The notes under the pieces were generated by a model, which was not told the DNA's origin, did not search any database, and saw only the letters and a program-made list of their open reading frames with translations. From NCBI RefSeq assembly GCF_004011695.2, contig NC_082415.1:372001-436000 (forward strand): a stretch of DNA of 64,000 nt, given 5' to 3'. The translations under genes were made by a program, and so were the position numbers. This document shows positions 34,070 to 45,552 of the stretch, piece after piece (positions within the stretch are counted from its first letter, which is position 1; each line of letters begins with the position of its first letter). Origin of the DNA: Ascochyta rabiei. Its lineage: Eukaryota; Ascomycota; Dothideomycetes; Pleosporales; Didymellaceae.

Positions 34070-34841
34070 GTAGCCCATCTGCTCGGCCTTCTGCAGCAGC
34101 CTGGAAGCGTCGTTGACAGCGCGGAACGCACGAACGGTCGCGTCGACGCTCTGGTACATGAGGTAGCCAGGGATGACGATCCAGAAGAAGTTCATGAGGA
34201 CGAAGTAGCCCCAGTAGTAGGCTGCCTCCGGGCGAGTGTAGGCGACGTCGAGGATGTAGTGGTCGAACAGGGAGGTGGCGTAGTACAGGATGTCGCCGTA
34301 GAACTGGCCGAGCGAGACAATCAGCTGGAGAGAGTAGCGGAGCGGGTGGTCGACAGCGATCAGGTAGGCGGTGACGAAGGAGAGGGGTCCCCAGAAGGCC
34401 TGCCGTGCGTTAGTGGTGAGGTCGGCGTGTGGCAGAGGGGCGGGGCGGGGCGTGGCATACCGCGGTGATCGTCTCCATGCACAGGACGAAGGCGTCCTGG
34501 GTCAGGTAGCGCGAGTCGCTCAGCGCGTACTCCTTCCACAGCTGGCCAAACAGATCCTGCATGCCGCCCATGCGCCTGAAGTTGTAGGCAAAGTAGCCCT
34601 CGAAGAACGAGTGGATGCAGCCGCACAGCACGAACCACATCATGATGGACACGTCCGAGTTGCTGGCATTCGGGCGCAGCTTCATCAGAATGGCGTACGT
34701 GATGCTGAAGATGACGGCGCACCCCGCTGCAAACATGCTGACCAGTTCGAGCGTGTTCCATTCGTTGGCCATGTACCCCACAATCTCCACGCCGAGGGGG
34801 TAGTACGGGTGCGCCGCTGCAGAGGAGGAATTCAAGGCCAT
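34052..34841 (-). CDS. EBP/EXPERA-family sterol isomerase-like membrane protein
   Basis: Emopamil-binding protein family: in animals and plants it moves the sterol double bond from C8 to C7 in the ER. Exons 34841-34461 and 34399-34052 give 242 residues, the family length. Four to five hydrophobic segments are visible (for example LVSMFAAGCAVIFSITYAIL and VLMNFFWIVIPGYLMY). The active-site residues known from human EBP have counterparts with the same spacing: H77 and E81 (CIHSFFEGYF), E123 and T126 (METIT), N197 and W200 (MNFFW). The C-terminus ends KKK-A, a possible ER-retention lysine motif. The 61-bp intron (gtatgc...gcag) is phase 0. The ergosterol pathway of ascomycetes normally uses the unrelated ERG2 isomerase, so the physiological role is open. 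Confidence 0.9.
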
Positions 34842-35484
34842 GGCGGTGCAATGGCTGCCAGCGCGACTCGACGGTGACGATGGGGGGAGGTGAGGAGGGG
34901 AAGAAGACCGGGCGGCTGAAAGGTGAAAGGTGAAAGGAAAGGGGTACGCCTGCAGCATTCCTGATTTTCCTGGGGTACCTAGGCAGCCAAGGGTTTAGTC
35001 CGCGACAGGGGTCCGCAAACAAGCGCGCTGTCAGACAGTGACGGCATCGCGAGCCGTCAGCAACCCTCGCGAAAGCATGTGACGCCGGTGACGGTCGGCC
35101 GTGCACAGCCTGTTGGGCAGGCCGCAGTACCATGCATGTCTCATATGGGCTGACCCACGCCGCTGCGGCTATCTACCATCCAGATCCGAGATGCGTTTGT
35201 CAGCTCCTCGAGGGTGGATCACATCTGCAGGCAAGACCCTTCGCTACGAGCCGTGGAGAGTGAGAACAGCACGCGTAGTGAGGGTAGCCTCACGATGAAT
35301 TCCCAAGCATTGGACACTGGCGACGAAGGCGCTGCGGCAAGATACACAGTGGATGCCTTTGCCCCTGCCGGCACCCCTCAGGCCGTCTGTCTGGCAGCGG
35401 CGAACCTCGGCTCTTTCCCCAGACTTGACACGGAACAACCATCTCCACACGAATCACTTGCATCATCGAGACCTCAACAGCACC
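34842..35484. promoter_or_regulatory. Divergent promoter region between EBP-family gene and amidase
   Basis: The two genes point away from each other with 643 bp between the start codons. I see no convincing TATA box, and open frames here have no recognisable content. Confidence 0.5.
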
Positions 35485-37283
35485 ATGACCAAGGCTAAGA
35501 CGCAGGCTGATCCCACGCCCACCCCTACGCCCAAATGGCAGTCCGTCTCGTGGCAGAAGAAGGACCAGCAGTTCGCCCGCATACCTAGTCAATGGCGCTT
35601 GCCGCAGCCACCGCCATCAAGCGTGACAAACTATCTAGGGCTGCCTCGCGAATGTGGCCTGTTGACAGAGACAGAGCTGGACATCACCGAAAACTATGAT
35701 GCTACTGCTCTGGCAAGAGCAATACGAGAAAGAAAACGGACGTGTCTGGACGTTACAACAGCCTTTTGCAAGGTATGCTAGTCGAACCGCTGGACAAGAC
35801 CTGACTGACGCCCTGGCAGAGGGCAGCAGTTGCCCACCAGCTCACAAACTGTCTGACCGAGATCTTCTTCGATGATGCCTTGAAGCAGGCAGCCGAGCTG
35901 GATGCTCACCTTGATGCTGGCAAGCCACCTCTGGGCTTGCTGCACGGCGTTCCTGTGTCCTTGAAGGACATGTTCAATGTCCGCGGCTATGACTCCTCCC
36001 TTGGACTCGCCGCACTGTCCTTCAAGCCAGCTTCACATAATTCAGTACTTGTAGACTTGCTGCTCCGCTCTGGTGCGGTGCTCTACTGCAAAACAAACGT
36101 GCCACAGGCTCTAATGGCTTTGGACTCGCACAATAATGTCTTTGGCCGCACCCTCAACCCCATCAATACAGCACTCACTGCAGGTGGTAGCTCGGGCGGT
36201 GAAGGCGCTTTGCTTGCCATGCGCGGCTCAGTCCTAGGTGTTGGTACAGACGTCGGTGGCTCGATCAGAATTCCCGCCATGTGTGACAAGCTGTACGGCA
36301 TCAAACCAAGCGATGGCCGTGTCCCTTACGCCCTCGTTGAAGGCGGCTCACTCCCTGGAGCGGCCAAAGTTGGACTACCGGCCAGCGCTGGTCCCTTGGC
36401 GCACTCTTTGCGGGACATGGACCTCTTCTTCCAGGCAGTCTCCGACCAGAAGCCTTGGAAATTTGATCCTGATGTCGTGCCGTCACCGTGGGGCACTGTA
36501 CCCTCTGTTCCAGCAAGGAAATTGAGGATTGGTGTCGTTAGGCGAGATGGTGTAATCGAGCCACTCCCACCGATCGCACGCTTGCTAGATGAAGCAAAAA
36601 TCAAGTTGCAGAAGGCTGGGATCGAGGTGGTCGAGATGGACATCGCTCCACTCTTCTCGCAATGTCACTCCCTCGCGAACGCCTTGTTCAATGTCGAAGG
36701 TGCGAACGCCATGTTTGATCTGCTGGAGTCTGCAGATGAGCCATTGTCGCCATGGTTGTCGACTCGACTGAAACGAAGGAAGATGGCGCGATTCGAGAAG
36801 CTGCAAGAGCTGCACGGCAAGCGAGAGAGGCTGCGCAAAGAATGTTTGCAGATGTGGAGACACAAGTCGGGTGAAATTGATGCCTTCATCTGCCCCGTCG
36901 CACCGCATCCCGTCCCGCCAATCGATCGCTGGAACGGTGCGGGCTACACGAGTTCCTTCGTACTGCTCGACTACGCAGCAGGTACCATACCGGTTCGGAG
37001 TTTCACCGAAGCTGATAGGAAGGGCGAGATGGAGAGCAAGCCTCTCGGCAGCTGGGACAAGGTTAACAGAGACCTATGTATGTTCTTGCTTTCGTTTTCT
37101 TCAATATTTTGGAATGCGCGACTAATGTGATCAGGGACCGGCTTCGATCGCACAGCCTACATTGGCTCACCTCTGTGCGTTCAGGTCGTAGCGCCGAAGC
37201 TGCAGGAAGAGAAACTGGTACAGGCCATGTCCGCCATTGACGCAGCGCTCAGGGCGGAGGAACCGCTCTCCGCAAAGCTCTAG
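35485..37283 (+). CDS. Amidase (amidase-signature family)
   Basis: Hydrolyses carboxylic amides to acid and ammonia; the substrate is unknown. Exons 35485-35772, 35820-37077 and 37135-37283 give 564 residues; introns of 47 and 57 bp restore phases 0 and 1. The Ser-cisSer-Lys triad is present: Lys145 in PVSLKDMF, cis-Ser at 220/221 in the Gly/Ser-rich AGGSSGGEGAL signature, and nucleophile Ser244 in GTDVGGSIRIPA. Spacing matches fatty-acid amide hydrolase-type members, and the N-terminal 60 residues plus the PQALMALDSHNNVFGRTLNP block fit the fungal acetamidase/FAAH-like group. No signal peptide, so probably cytosolic. Its neighbours give no pathway. Confidence 0.93.
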
Positions 37284-37877
37284 AAAATCATTTGAGTCTA
37301 CATTCGTCGCTAAGCGCTTCGTCGAAGCCTTCCGTGATGATCCTTGGAATTTTCCCTCTTACCGGCCGAGTGTAGGTGTTTGCGCAGTTATACTAGCGCA
37401 GACGACAAGACAATCGGAGCTGATCGGAGCTGTTTAGCGCCAATCCCCGTAACCTCCCGCAACGACACACAACACCACACCCCCAATTTGACTAGGCGCA
37501 CGCACCAAGTAATACGTATCCCACGACGTATAGAAGACCGTATCTGGGAAGCGACAATGGTAGTGCGGTTTCCGTTCGTATTCGCCCCACGAGGATATGT
37601 AGTGCTTGATGTCACTCAATTCTACTTTACACCGTCGACTACACAAATCGTAGAGTTTTCTGCTACCAATTCGCACCACAGTCTCCTCACTCAGAGTCCT
37701 TGTCACAAATCCTCTTCCCTTCGATCGCGGTTTGTAGTAGTGTCAATGTAGTGTGGTACTTGAAGAAGTAGTCCGGCTTATGTACATGACTCTTTCTTTA
37801 ACTCCTATCCAGTGACTGACTCTGACCAGACGAGCACACGCGCATACACGGAAACCGAATGCTCAGCGTCTGTCATC
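37284..37877. other. Intergenic, nothing recognised
   Basis: About 600 bp between the amidase stop and the next start. Small open frames on both strands lack recognisable content. Confidence 0.55.
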
Positions 37878-38512
37878 ATGGATGAAGATCGATGTATCTA
37901 TATGGAAAGCATCGTCGACCGACTAATAAACCTCACGTCGGCGGAACGAACAGCTGCTCTCACACACCTATTCAACCTGCGGACAGCAGCCGTGGAAGAT
38001 CTCAGCGACCTTGAAGACAACCGACGGCACTGGGATACCGTACTAAGCCCATCCACCCAACCCGACCACGTCAAGGATCTCGTCAGAGACCTCACCCAGC
38101 TGACAGACGAAGAGCTTTCCACGGTCAACTCGCAGGTATCAGAACGCACCAGCGTGGCTAACGAGCAAGCGCTACAAACCGCCGATGAGAAAGAGAGGGC
38201 AAAGCTCCAGGCCCAACTAGCGTCCAGCGCAAGAAGGTGAGCCACTTTCCACCGTCTGGTGATTGCGTTCGGGAAACTGACTCGAGCAGAGCACGCGAGA
38301 GCTACATCGCAGCCCAGCGGGGACTTGATATGCAGCACAAGCGCCGACTTGCGGAGAAGATGAAGGACATCCGCGATGCTATTGAGCGAGGTGTTAATAC
38401 CAACGAGGACGTGACGTCGTTAGAGGACGTCTTCGCTAGAATCGAACAAGACTTTTGGGAACACTACCCAATATCCAAGGAGGGTTCGCGGGTCGAGAAC
38501 GAGGGGCGTTGA
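37878..38512 (+). CDS. Hypothetical coiled-coil protein, two exons
   Basis: Model 37878-38236 plus 38290-38512, 193 residues, joined by a 53-bp intron (gtgagc...gagcag) that restores Arg (AG|A). I recognise no family. The product is very rich in Glu, Asp, Arg and Ala, with helical stretches (SIVDRLINLTSAERTAALTH, YIAAQRGLDMQHKRRLAEKM) that suggest a coiled coil. The start is the ATG of MDEDRCIYMES; a second ATG lies nine codons on. The clean splice phase and a consistent helical, charged composition on both sides of the intron argue for a real gene. It ends in a short GGCGT pentamer run (38518-38538). Confidence 0.5.
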
Positions 38513-39609
38513 GGTGTGGCGTGGCGTGGCGTGGCGTGCTGGCTCGGTGTTGGTGCTGAGGTGCACTCGAGCGATGTCGTTGTCGTAGTGGCGCCGTCAT
38601 ACACTGGGACAGAGACGTGGCGGCATGCGCTTTGTTTGTGGTGCGGGCTATCTCTACCACGTTCACGTCTACACGCAGCAACCGAGCGGATCCGTGGGCC
38701 TTGAGAACAGACTCGTGACGTCCGCTTCTCGTGGGACCGAGACTCAACATCGCGACGTCCTCGCACCATGAGATCAGAGACTGGAGAAATTCCGCTGCCG
38801 CTCGGTACGCTGCTCTACCCCACCCGACTGCGTTTCCAGCCCAACGCACTGAAGCTAGCGGTTGCGGTGCCACTCAGACATGGCGGGCAGAGGCACGCTA
38901 AACAATGTTCAGGGGGAATCCAAGGACCGGCATTACCGGCCTTGTTGCGACGGAGGTGGTGGACTGCGTGTTGTACGTAGGTGAAGTGGTCGGAGGAATG
39001 TGCGTGGACAAGGAGGTGACGGACGTAAGTAAGGACGTGGGTATTGGTCGGGACAACAAGAGTCCCGTTGGCTACCAGCAAACATCCGATATGGGTGCAG
39101 GCTGAAATAACTGGCATGCGTTCGCAGATGTTGCAACCTACGGTATCGTTGCACTGATACGAGAACCGAATCGGTTGCTTAGAATGCTTAATTAAGAATG
39201 CTGGTATTGATAGCTCTGTAGCCGGGCGTGTGTGGGTTTGTCGTTTCCCCTTACGGAGAGGCCCCTGCCACCCAGGCTTGCGTTGTTCTAGAGAATGGTG
39301 GATTTTAGACGAGATGGTCCAGCTGTAGGACGAGAGGATACTGAGGGGAATTAGCAGAGTGTGATTCGAGTATAGAACATCTGCACGTGCAGCTTGTAGA
39401 CTTTTTCTTTTTTTGCAGCTTGAAGACTCGTTAGCCGGGGGTGGCAGACGCAGGTGTTACAGTGAACTATCCGAGGGTCTGTTGTCTTGCTCTTGTGGCG
39501 TGAGAAGGCAGCAAGATTGATCAACCCAGTTCCGTCAGCTTCCCCTGGGACTGAGGACTCAGGCCAGCCCTCGAAACGTAGGTGCCAGACCGTACGCCAC
39601 TCACTTCCA
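38513..39609. other. Intergenic, nothing recognised
   Basis: A GGCGT pentamer run lies at 38518-38538. A minus frame at 39656-39351 (starting MTRRTEIRKIKMATFDGSEW) looks protein-like and could be a further exon of the gene to its right, but I cannot join it with confidence. Confidence 0.5.
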
Positions 39610-40228
39610 TCAAAGGTTGCCATTTTGATTTTGCGGATTTCTGTCCGTCTGGTCAAGGTTCATGTGCGCGACTAAATGAAGGCCGTAAATGAAACCGTCC
39701 CCAAACTCATCGTGCTCATTGACACGCAAGTAAGATCCCACCAGTGCACAGGGGGACGGTCGGCCCGACTGGTCTGGTTGTGACTGAATGATAGTAGGCA
39801 AATATTCAAAAGTGTGCGCCTCACCTCTCCTCTGTCCGGGAACTGTCTCGCAGTCATGGGTTTTCTTCAGCCTCTCTCGATGGTCCTAGACGATTTCCAA
39901 GAATATAGCAGAATGTGGTCGGCTAATCTGCATGTTTCAAAATATTGGAAGGCTCACGTTCTCCAGCGACCTCATTGAGGTCATTTAGCAGCGTCAGAAT
40001 ATAGTCCAGTATATCTTGCCCCTCGTGAAGGCGCCATTCAAGGGACATTGGAGACGACGGTGCGTGCATAGCTCCGACGTTGCCAATCCATAAGTTCAGC
40101 CTTCCCAGCTCTTCATTCACCTGCTCACAACTGGTCAGGCTGTCTTGTTTAACCGGACTTGTTATAGCCAATCTGATGGACTTGAAAGGTTCGATGCAGC
40201 TCTGGCATCGTGCCGCCACAGACATCAT
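39610..40228 (-). CDS. Fragment resembling the N-terminus of fungal NLR/HET-associated proteins
   Basis: Tentative model 40228-39971 plus 39885-39610 (85-bp intron gtcgct...ctag, phase 0), 177 residues. Exon 1 matches a recurrent N-terminal module placed in filamentous fungi ahead of ankyrin, NACHT or zinc-finger regions. It has SVAARCQSCIEPFKSI, then ELGRLNLWIGNVGAMHAPSS and SLEWRLHEGQDILDYILTLL, corresponding to the usual ELGRFKIWAGNIGA and SLDYRLRDA words. Exon 2 is in a plausible frame but has no motif I recognise, and the protein is far shorter than typical members. It may be a truncated gene or a pseudogene; the downstream part could be lost. It is transcribed away from the DUF7580 pseudogene, with 212 bp between the two starts. 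Confidence 0.4.
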
Positions 40229-40440
40229 TCGAAAATTTATTGTGTCGTCAGGGGAGGATGGTGTTGTAAGCCTGTCTTAAGCTGGGGTGAAATACGATGG
40301 TGACGTGAGCCTGAAGATGACGAGTGTGGCGAACGACAACAGTCGCTCCTTCCGCTTAACCCAAGCCCACCTCACAGCAACACCACAGTGTGCGCAGCTA
40401 ACTCTCTTCCCTCCTCCGCCCCGTACTCTTCAATTTCCCA

Positions 40441-42113
40441 ATGAGCGGTCTCGAAATTGCAGGTGTTCCACTAGGAGCCTTTCCACTTACTCCTTGTTAC
40501 CAGCTCGAGCACTGGCGCGACGTTGCCAAAGTAGGTGAATTCTGGTGGCGAGTGCGGAAAGAGTACAGCATCTGCCACCGGGAATTGCAGTTCCAGGGGG
40601 CATTATACAAACAGAACTTGAAAGAGCTATTGCTATCGATCGTGAGTGATGCGAGCGAGGTGGCTAGCCTGATGAGTGATCTAGATGGGAAAGAGTGGAG
40701 CAGTAAGGCTTTGCGGGAGCAACTGTATATGGGCATTTCTGGTGAGCTGAACGAGGCAGCTGAAGAATTGAGGAATGAGCTGAGTTATGGTAAGACGACG
40801 ATCCAAAGCAAGTTAGAGCCAACTAAGCTTTCATTGGCGAAATCCAAGTTGGACTACGAGGCTTTTCGCCTCAAATTCAGTTCAGACGAGCCTGTAAAGA
40901 AGGAGATCTTCAGACGGTTGAAGGATTGCAACGAACGATTGGAGAAACTCCTCAGCACGAGCGACACATTGTCTGCCCTTGGAGGCGTCGATAACACAAG
41001 TCGACTCTCGCCTTGGAGCCTTCTCTCAAGAAAGTGTGGAGGAGGTCAAATCACCTTTTCAGGGCTTTCCAGAAAGCATAGCAGTGCTCTTGCGAGCAGT
41101 GTCTGTTTGCTACCCTCCAGCTCGAGCATTGTAGGCACCCGGAGGTTTGCTTCAGGGTCGTTCTCATGTTCATCGCTCCTTCATGCCAGACAAAGACTCC
41201 ATGGTTCTGGCGAGAAATTTAGTGTGGACAAATGGCCGATTGTTCTTTATCGCAAAAGCCTACGCAGCCCTTGTCTCTGCCCGGTCGAGCTTCGATGCCT
41301 ACCCCATTGTCAGCATCAGCATCAGCATCAGCAATTTGAAGGAAGGATGCCTTCTCGTTACCTGTCCGGCCTGCACCAACACCGGATACGATTTCACTAA
41401 TTGACTCGAGCGTCAAGATTTGCCAGCTTTTGGGCAATGAACAGCATCGCAAATGTGCAGGCTTGATTGGCCATGACAACGAGACGTACCACCATCATCC
41501 AGCCAAGTCAACAACAAGAGTTCGTCCTGATAATAGCCGCCCACTAACATTGTATGACATCCTTTCAAATGATTACGAAGAACATCTGACCAAGCGTCAA
41601 CGCTATTCTATCGCTTTGCTGCTCGCTTCCTCGGTTGCGCAGCTGCAGTTCACTCCATGGCTCAGGAGTGGTCTTACAAAAGTGGATGTTCATTTCCCTC
41701 CATGTGTAAATAGCAGTGGTACCTTATCACATTACGAGCCCTTCATCCGACAAGGTTTTCTATCTCAACATTCAGCAACCATTGCATCCCAACCTGTCGA
41801 GTGCAATTTCACCTCACTTGGTATCCTTCTCTAAGAACTCTGCTTCAGTCGACGACTGGAAAACCATCCTCCCCGCAAGAAGCATCTAGCCGGAACCGGG
41901 GACATAAAGCAAGCTCTCGACCTTCTAGCTGCGACAAAGTGGTCACAAGGAGTGAGTGATGAGGGTGGTGACGAATATGCTTCTGCCGTGAAATGATGCT
42001 TCTTCACAAGCGCGAGAATGGCCCACGATTCATGGCGAGGCGAGATCATCAAGAACGTGATCAGGCCTTTGGAGAAGTGTCAGGAGTACTTCAAAGCAGC
42101 AGGCGTGATTTGA
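40441..42113 (+). pseudogene. DUF7580-family gene, broken by one frameshift and five stops
   Basis: The N-terminal half is intact from the ATG at 40441: MSGLEIAGVPLGAFPLTP, EFWWRVRKEYSICHRELQFQ, NLKELLLSIVSDASEVASLM and ERLEKLLSTSDTL are the conserved order of this fungal family. Between about 40975 and 41020 the homologous frame shifts. From there one frame continues to 42113 and shows VWRRSNHLFRAFQKA, CSCEQCLFATLQLEH, LTLYDILSNDYEEHLTKRQR, VAQLQFTPWL, ELCFSRRLENHP and IIKNVIRPLEKCQEYF. This frame is interrupted at 41079 (TAG where Trp is expected), 41220 (TAG), 41337 (TGA), 41832 (TAA inside LGILL-ELCF) and 41994 (TGA where Trp is expected). A CAGCAT repeat sits near 41310-41333. The function of the family is unknown; it is common among lineage-specific heterokaryon-incompatibility-like genes. 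Confidence 0.82.
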
Positions 42114-42552
42114 CCAAGTCTTTGCCAGGCCGGAGATATGCTGCGCAGCAAGAGATCACCCCCGGGTCACTGTTGTCGATGCTTGCAAAAGTCGCAAAGT
42201 AAGATGCACTGCAGGACGAAACGCGCATGTATTTGCCGGTGGACAAAGGTTGACGAGATGGATGGTGGAGTCGTCCAAATGTGGCACAACGGTGCGAAGA
42301 AGGCAGGTGAGTGGTCATTTGAGGTCCCTAGCTTCGGCATCCTTGGCGGTGTCTCTGCAGACCGAGGTCCACATGGAAACACAAGCGTGAAGATAGTGGC
42401 GGGGAAGCAACGAATCTTGGAGGCGGTCCGGGGTGATGTGGGGATATAGACTCCACTAGCCGTCCCTGGGTGGCGTCACCTAAGTACCTGCATTCTGCAA
42501 CTCCTCGATGCTGCACGTCTGTTGATCAGCGACACGTCAACGCACAGCAGCA

Positions 42553-44787
42553 ATGTCACTTCCTACCAAGTCAGTTTCGCCCAAGGCAACACCCCTACCT
42601 CCTCTACCCAAGGAAGATCCATTGACGCCGGCGCAATGGAAGACGCTGCTCGCCATTGCCGACGCGTGTATACCAGCAGTCAAGCCAACATCGACCGCCA
42701 ACGCCAGGACCGAGATTGCAGCTACGGATACTGAATATTCAACCGCTCTTTCTGCGTTGCGAGCACTTACGCCGGAGTCAGATCCAGATGCTTCAGCTGC
42801 TGCAAGAGACTACCTCAACGACTATGCATCCTCCAATCCAGTATTCAAGCAGGAGCTGCATCGTATATTTGCTCTCTATATGCCCTCATCAACCCGCAAA
42901 GAGCTCATCATGGTTCTCAACGTACTCAACACCCGCGCGGGTTCTTTCGCTTTAACGGGCTACTTCACACCTATCAGCGAACAGCCCGTCCAAATCCGGG
43001 AAACCATCCTCCGAAGCTGGGGCACGGCAAGACTAGGAACGATCCGCGGCCTTCACCGCTCCTTGACCGTGCTATCGAAACAGACCTGGATCAAGACGAC
43101 TCCAACCCTGCGACGTGTCCTGGGCGTGCCTCGCGTACCCACAGGTATGAAACCCGGAAAAGGGCACGACTACGAATTCATACAGTTCCCTCCCGGCGAC
43201 AGGCCAGAAGTCGTGGAGACAGATGTTGTCATCATAGGCAGCGGGTGCGGTGGGGGCGTCTGCGCAAAAAATCTCGCAGAAGCCGGGAACCGCGTGCTCG
43301 TTGCGGAGAAAGCGTACCACTGGACCCCGGACCATTTTCCCATGAGCGAAGCAGATGGGTGGAACCACCTTTTTATGAACGGCGCATTTATCAGCTCGGA
43401 CGACATGAGTACGAGTATCGTCGCCGGGCAGGCATGGGGTGGTGGTGGGACGGTCAATTGGTCGGCGAGCCTGCAGACGCAGGGGTATGTGAGGAGAGAG
43501 TGGGCAGAGAGAGGACTGCCGTTTTTCACCTCTGCTGAATTCCAGGAGAATCTGGACAGGGTGTGTGGGCGCATGGGTGTGAGTGCGGAGCATCTGGAGC
43601 AAAACCGGGCGAATGCAATGTTACTCGAGGGCGCGAGGAAACTGGGATATAACCACAAGGTCGTTCCGCAGAATACCGGTGGCGCACAGCACCGCTGCGG
43701 ACACTGCACTTTTGGCTGCGGGTCATGTGAGAAGCAAGGCCCTGTGATATCCTACTTACCGGATGCAGCGAGAGCAGGCGCGAAGTTCATCGAAGGCTTC
43801 CAGGCCGAGAGAGTCGTCTTCAAGACCATCGGTGGGAAGAAGGTTGCAACAGGCGTAGCTGGCTCCTGGATATCGCGCGACATCAACGGCAGCGTCGCCG
43901 GCGAACCCACCACGCGCCGCAAAGTCATCATAAAAGCAAAGCGTGTCATCGTCTCAGCCGGCACGATGCAAAGCCCTCTGCTGCTCCTCCGCTCCGGCTT
44001 GAAGAGTTCCCACATTGGACGCAACCTCTACGTGCACCCCGTCGCAATGCTGGGCGCCATTCACAAGGAAGAAATAAAGCCCTGGGAGGGCGCAATCCTC
44101 ACCTCGGTAGTTGGCGAGTACGAGAACCTCGACGGACGCGGCCACGGCGCCAAACTCGAAGCCACGAACATGATTCCCTCGTCCTGGCTCATCTGGCTGG
44201 ACTGGAAGAGTGGACTGCAATACAAGCTCGACGCGGCACGCATGAAGCATATGACGGGCTACATCTCGATTTGCAAGGACCGCGATACGGGCAGAGTGTA
44301 TCCGGATCCTGTGGATGGACGAGTGAGGTTCTCGTACACACCGAGCAAGTTTGACAAGAAGCACAGCATGCAGGGATTACTTGCACTGGCCAGGATCCAG
44401 TACGTCGAGGGCGCGAGCGAGATGTTTACCAATGTGCCTGGAGTGTCGACGTTCAAGAGGGACCCAGGGCTGCCGGCAACAGGGAATGGGATCAACGACG
44501 CGAGGTTCCAGGCGTGGCTGGCCGAGATTCAGGCGGTAGGATTCCCAAGCCCGGAGAGTGTGTTTGTGTCGGCGCATCAGATGGGGACGTGTCGGATGAG
44601 TGCGGTGGAGAAGGAAGGTGTTGTAGATCCCACTGGCAAGGTCTGGGGTACAGAGGGGCTGTACGTTGCCGATGCCAGCGTGTTTCCTAGTGCGAGCGGT
44701 GTGAATCCCATGGTGACCAACATGGCTATCTCGGATTGGATCTCGAGGGGTGTTGCTGACGGGCTGGTTTCGAGAGCGATGCTGTAA
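42553..44787 (+). CDS. Long-chain fatty alcohol oxidase (GMC oxidoreductase)
   Basis: FAD enzyme that oxidises long-chain fatty alcohols to aldehydes, releasing H2O2, in the omega-oxidation route of alkane and fatty-acid use; usually peroxisomal or ER-membrane associated. Single exon, 744 residues, normal for the fungal family. The N-terminal 200 residues form the family-specific helical part. The dinucleotide-binding motif VVIIGSGCGGGVCAKNLAEAG is at about 226-246. AWGGGGTVNWSASLQTQGYVR and the Cys-rich RCGHCTFGCGSCEKQG follow. The C-terminal GMC signature has HQMGTCRMS with the active-site His, then ADASVFPSASGVNPMVTNMA. The start (caatg tcactt context) is the first ATG and agrees with homologues. 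No P450 or aldehyde dehydrogenase gene is adjacent. Confidence 0.95.
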   Translation: MSLPTKSVSPKATPLPPLPKEDPLTPAQWKTLLAIADACIPAVKPTSTANARTEIAATDTEYSTALSALRALTPESDPDASAAARDYLNDYASSNPVFKQELHRIFALYMPSSTRKELIMVLNVLNTRAGSFALTGYFTPISEQPVQIRETILRSWGTARLGTIRGLHRSLTVLSKQTWIKTTPTLRRVLGVPRVPTGMKPGKGHDYEFIQFPPGDRPEVVETDVVIIGSGCGGGVCAKNLAEAGNRVLVAEKAYHWTPDHFPMSEADGWNHLFMNGAFISSDDMSTSIVAGQAWGGGGTVNWSASLQTQGYVRREWAERGLPFFTSAEFQENLDRVCGRMGVSAEHLEQNRANAMLLEGARKLGYNHKVVPQNTGGAQHRCGHCTFGCGSCEKQGPVISYLPDAARAGAKFIEGFQAERVVFKTIGGKKVATGVAGSWISRDINGSVAGEPTTRRKVIIKAKRVIVSAGTMQSPLLLLRSGLKSSHIGRNLYVHPVAMLGAIHKEEIKPWEGAILTSVVGEYENLDGRGHGAKLEATNMIPSSWLIWLDWKSGLQYKLDAARMKHMTGYISICKDRDTGRVYPDPVDGRVRFSYTPSKFDKKHSMQGLLALARIQYVEGASEMFTNVPGVSTFKRDPGLPATGNGINDARFQAWLAEIQAVGFPSPESVFVSAHQMGTCRMSAVEKEGVVDPTGKVWGTEGLYVADASVFPSASGVNPMVTNMAISDWISRGVADGLVSRAML

Positions 44788-45552
44788 GTTGCGGCTATTG
44801 TAGGCATATCAGATTTGATCCGTTGCGTTCCGTTATCAGACTGTGGCACGCTGATGTCATGGTTTTTCTTTTGTAGAGTTTTGGTTTGTGGTGTACGGGC
44901 TATTTGATTTCCTTACACTGCAAGATCTGGATGCACTGTAGACTAGAGAAGAGGTGGGACTGCAACGATTGGCTGCGGTGCGCGTGTCCGGGATGTGCCG
45001 AGGAAGGGTCAGCGGGCGACGTCATCTTGCAGAGTGGGCCCAACACCGGACCACGAACGCCCAACAGGCGCTCGCCTCACTCCATAGCTTCCGAATAGAT
45101 CTGCATGCTCGTTGCATAGACAGGACAGGACAGGACAGGCAAACTGAAACCCCCGCTTGCATTCATCCATCTGATGAGTCGGGTGAGGCGGACTGAACAG
45201 ACGAGTGGGGCTGGGCGGCGCATCGTCAGCAATCGACAACTGCTATTTGATGGCGCACGGCACCGCGCCTGCGCTTCGCTAGGCAGGTTTGCGAATTTGC
45301 GACAGCAGATGACGGCACAATACCTTTCTCTTGCAGCACGACGCGCGAAAACGAGAGTACCGATATAACCTGGTGCACCCGCCTCTGACACCCCGCACAG
45401 CCTCTCTATCAACACCAACATCAACAACACCACCAATATCCGAACAGGACGTTAAACTTATCAATCAATCAACAACACCACCAACACCAACAACATCAAC
45501 AACACCACCAACACCACCACTATCGCTATCTCCCGCCACAACACGTGCAGCC
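44788..45552. other. Intergenic; leader of the GNAT gene with ACC/AAC repeats
   Basis: A GACAG/ACAGG run lies at 45120-45138 and a degenerate aacaccacc/acatcaac array at about 45397-45535, directly before the next start codon. The frame stays open through the array, but no ATG lies upstream in frame. Confidence 0.65.
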
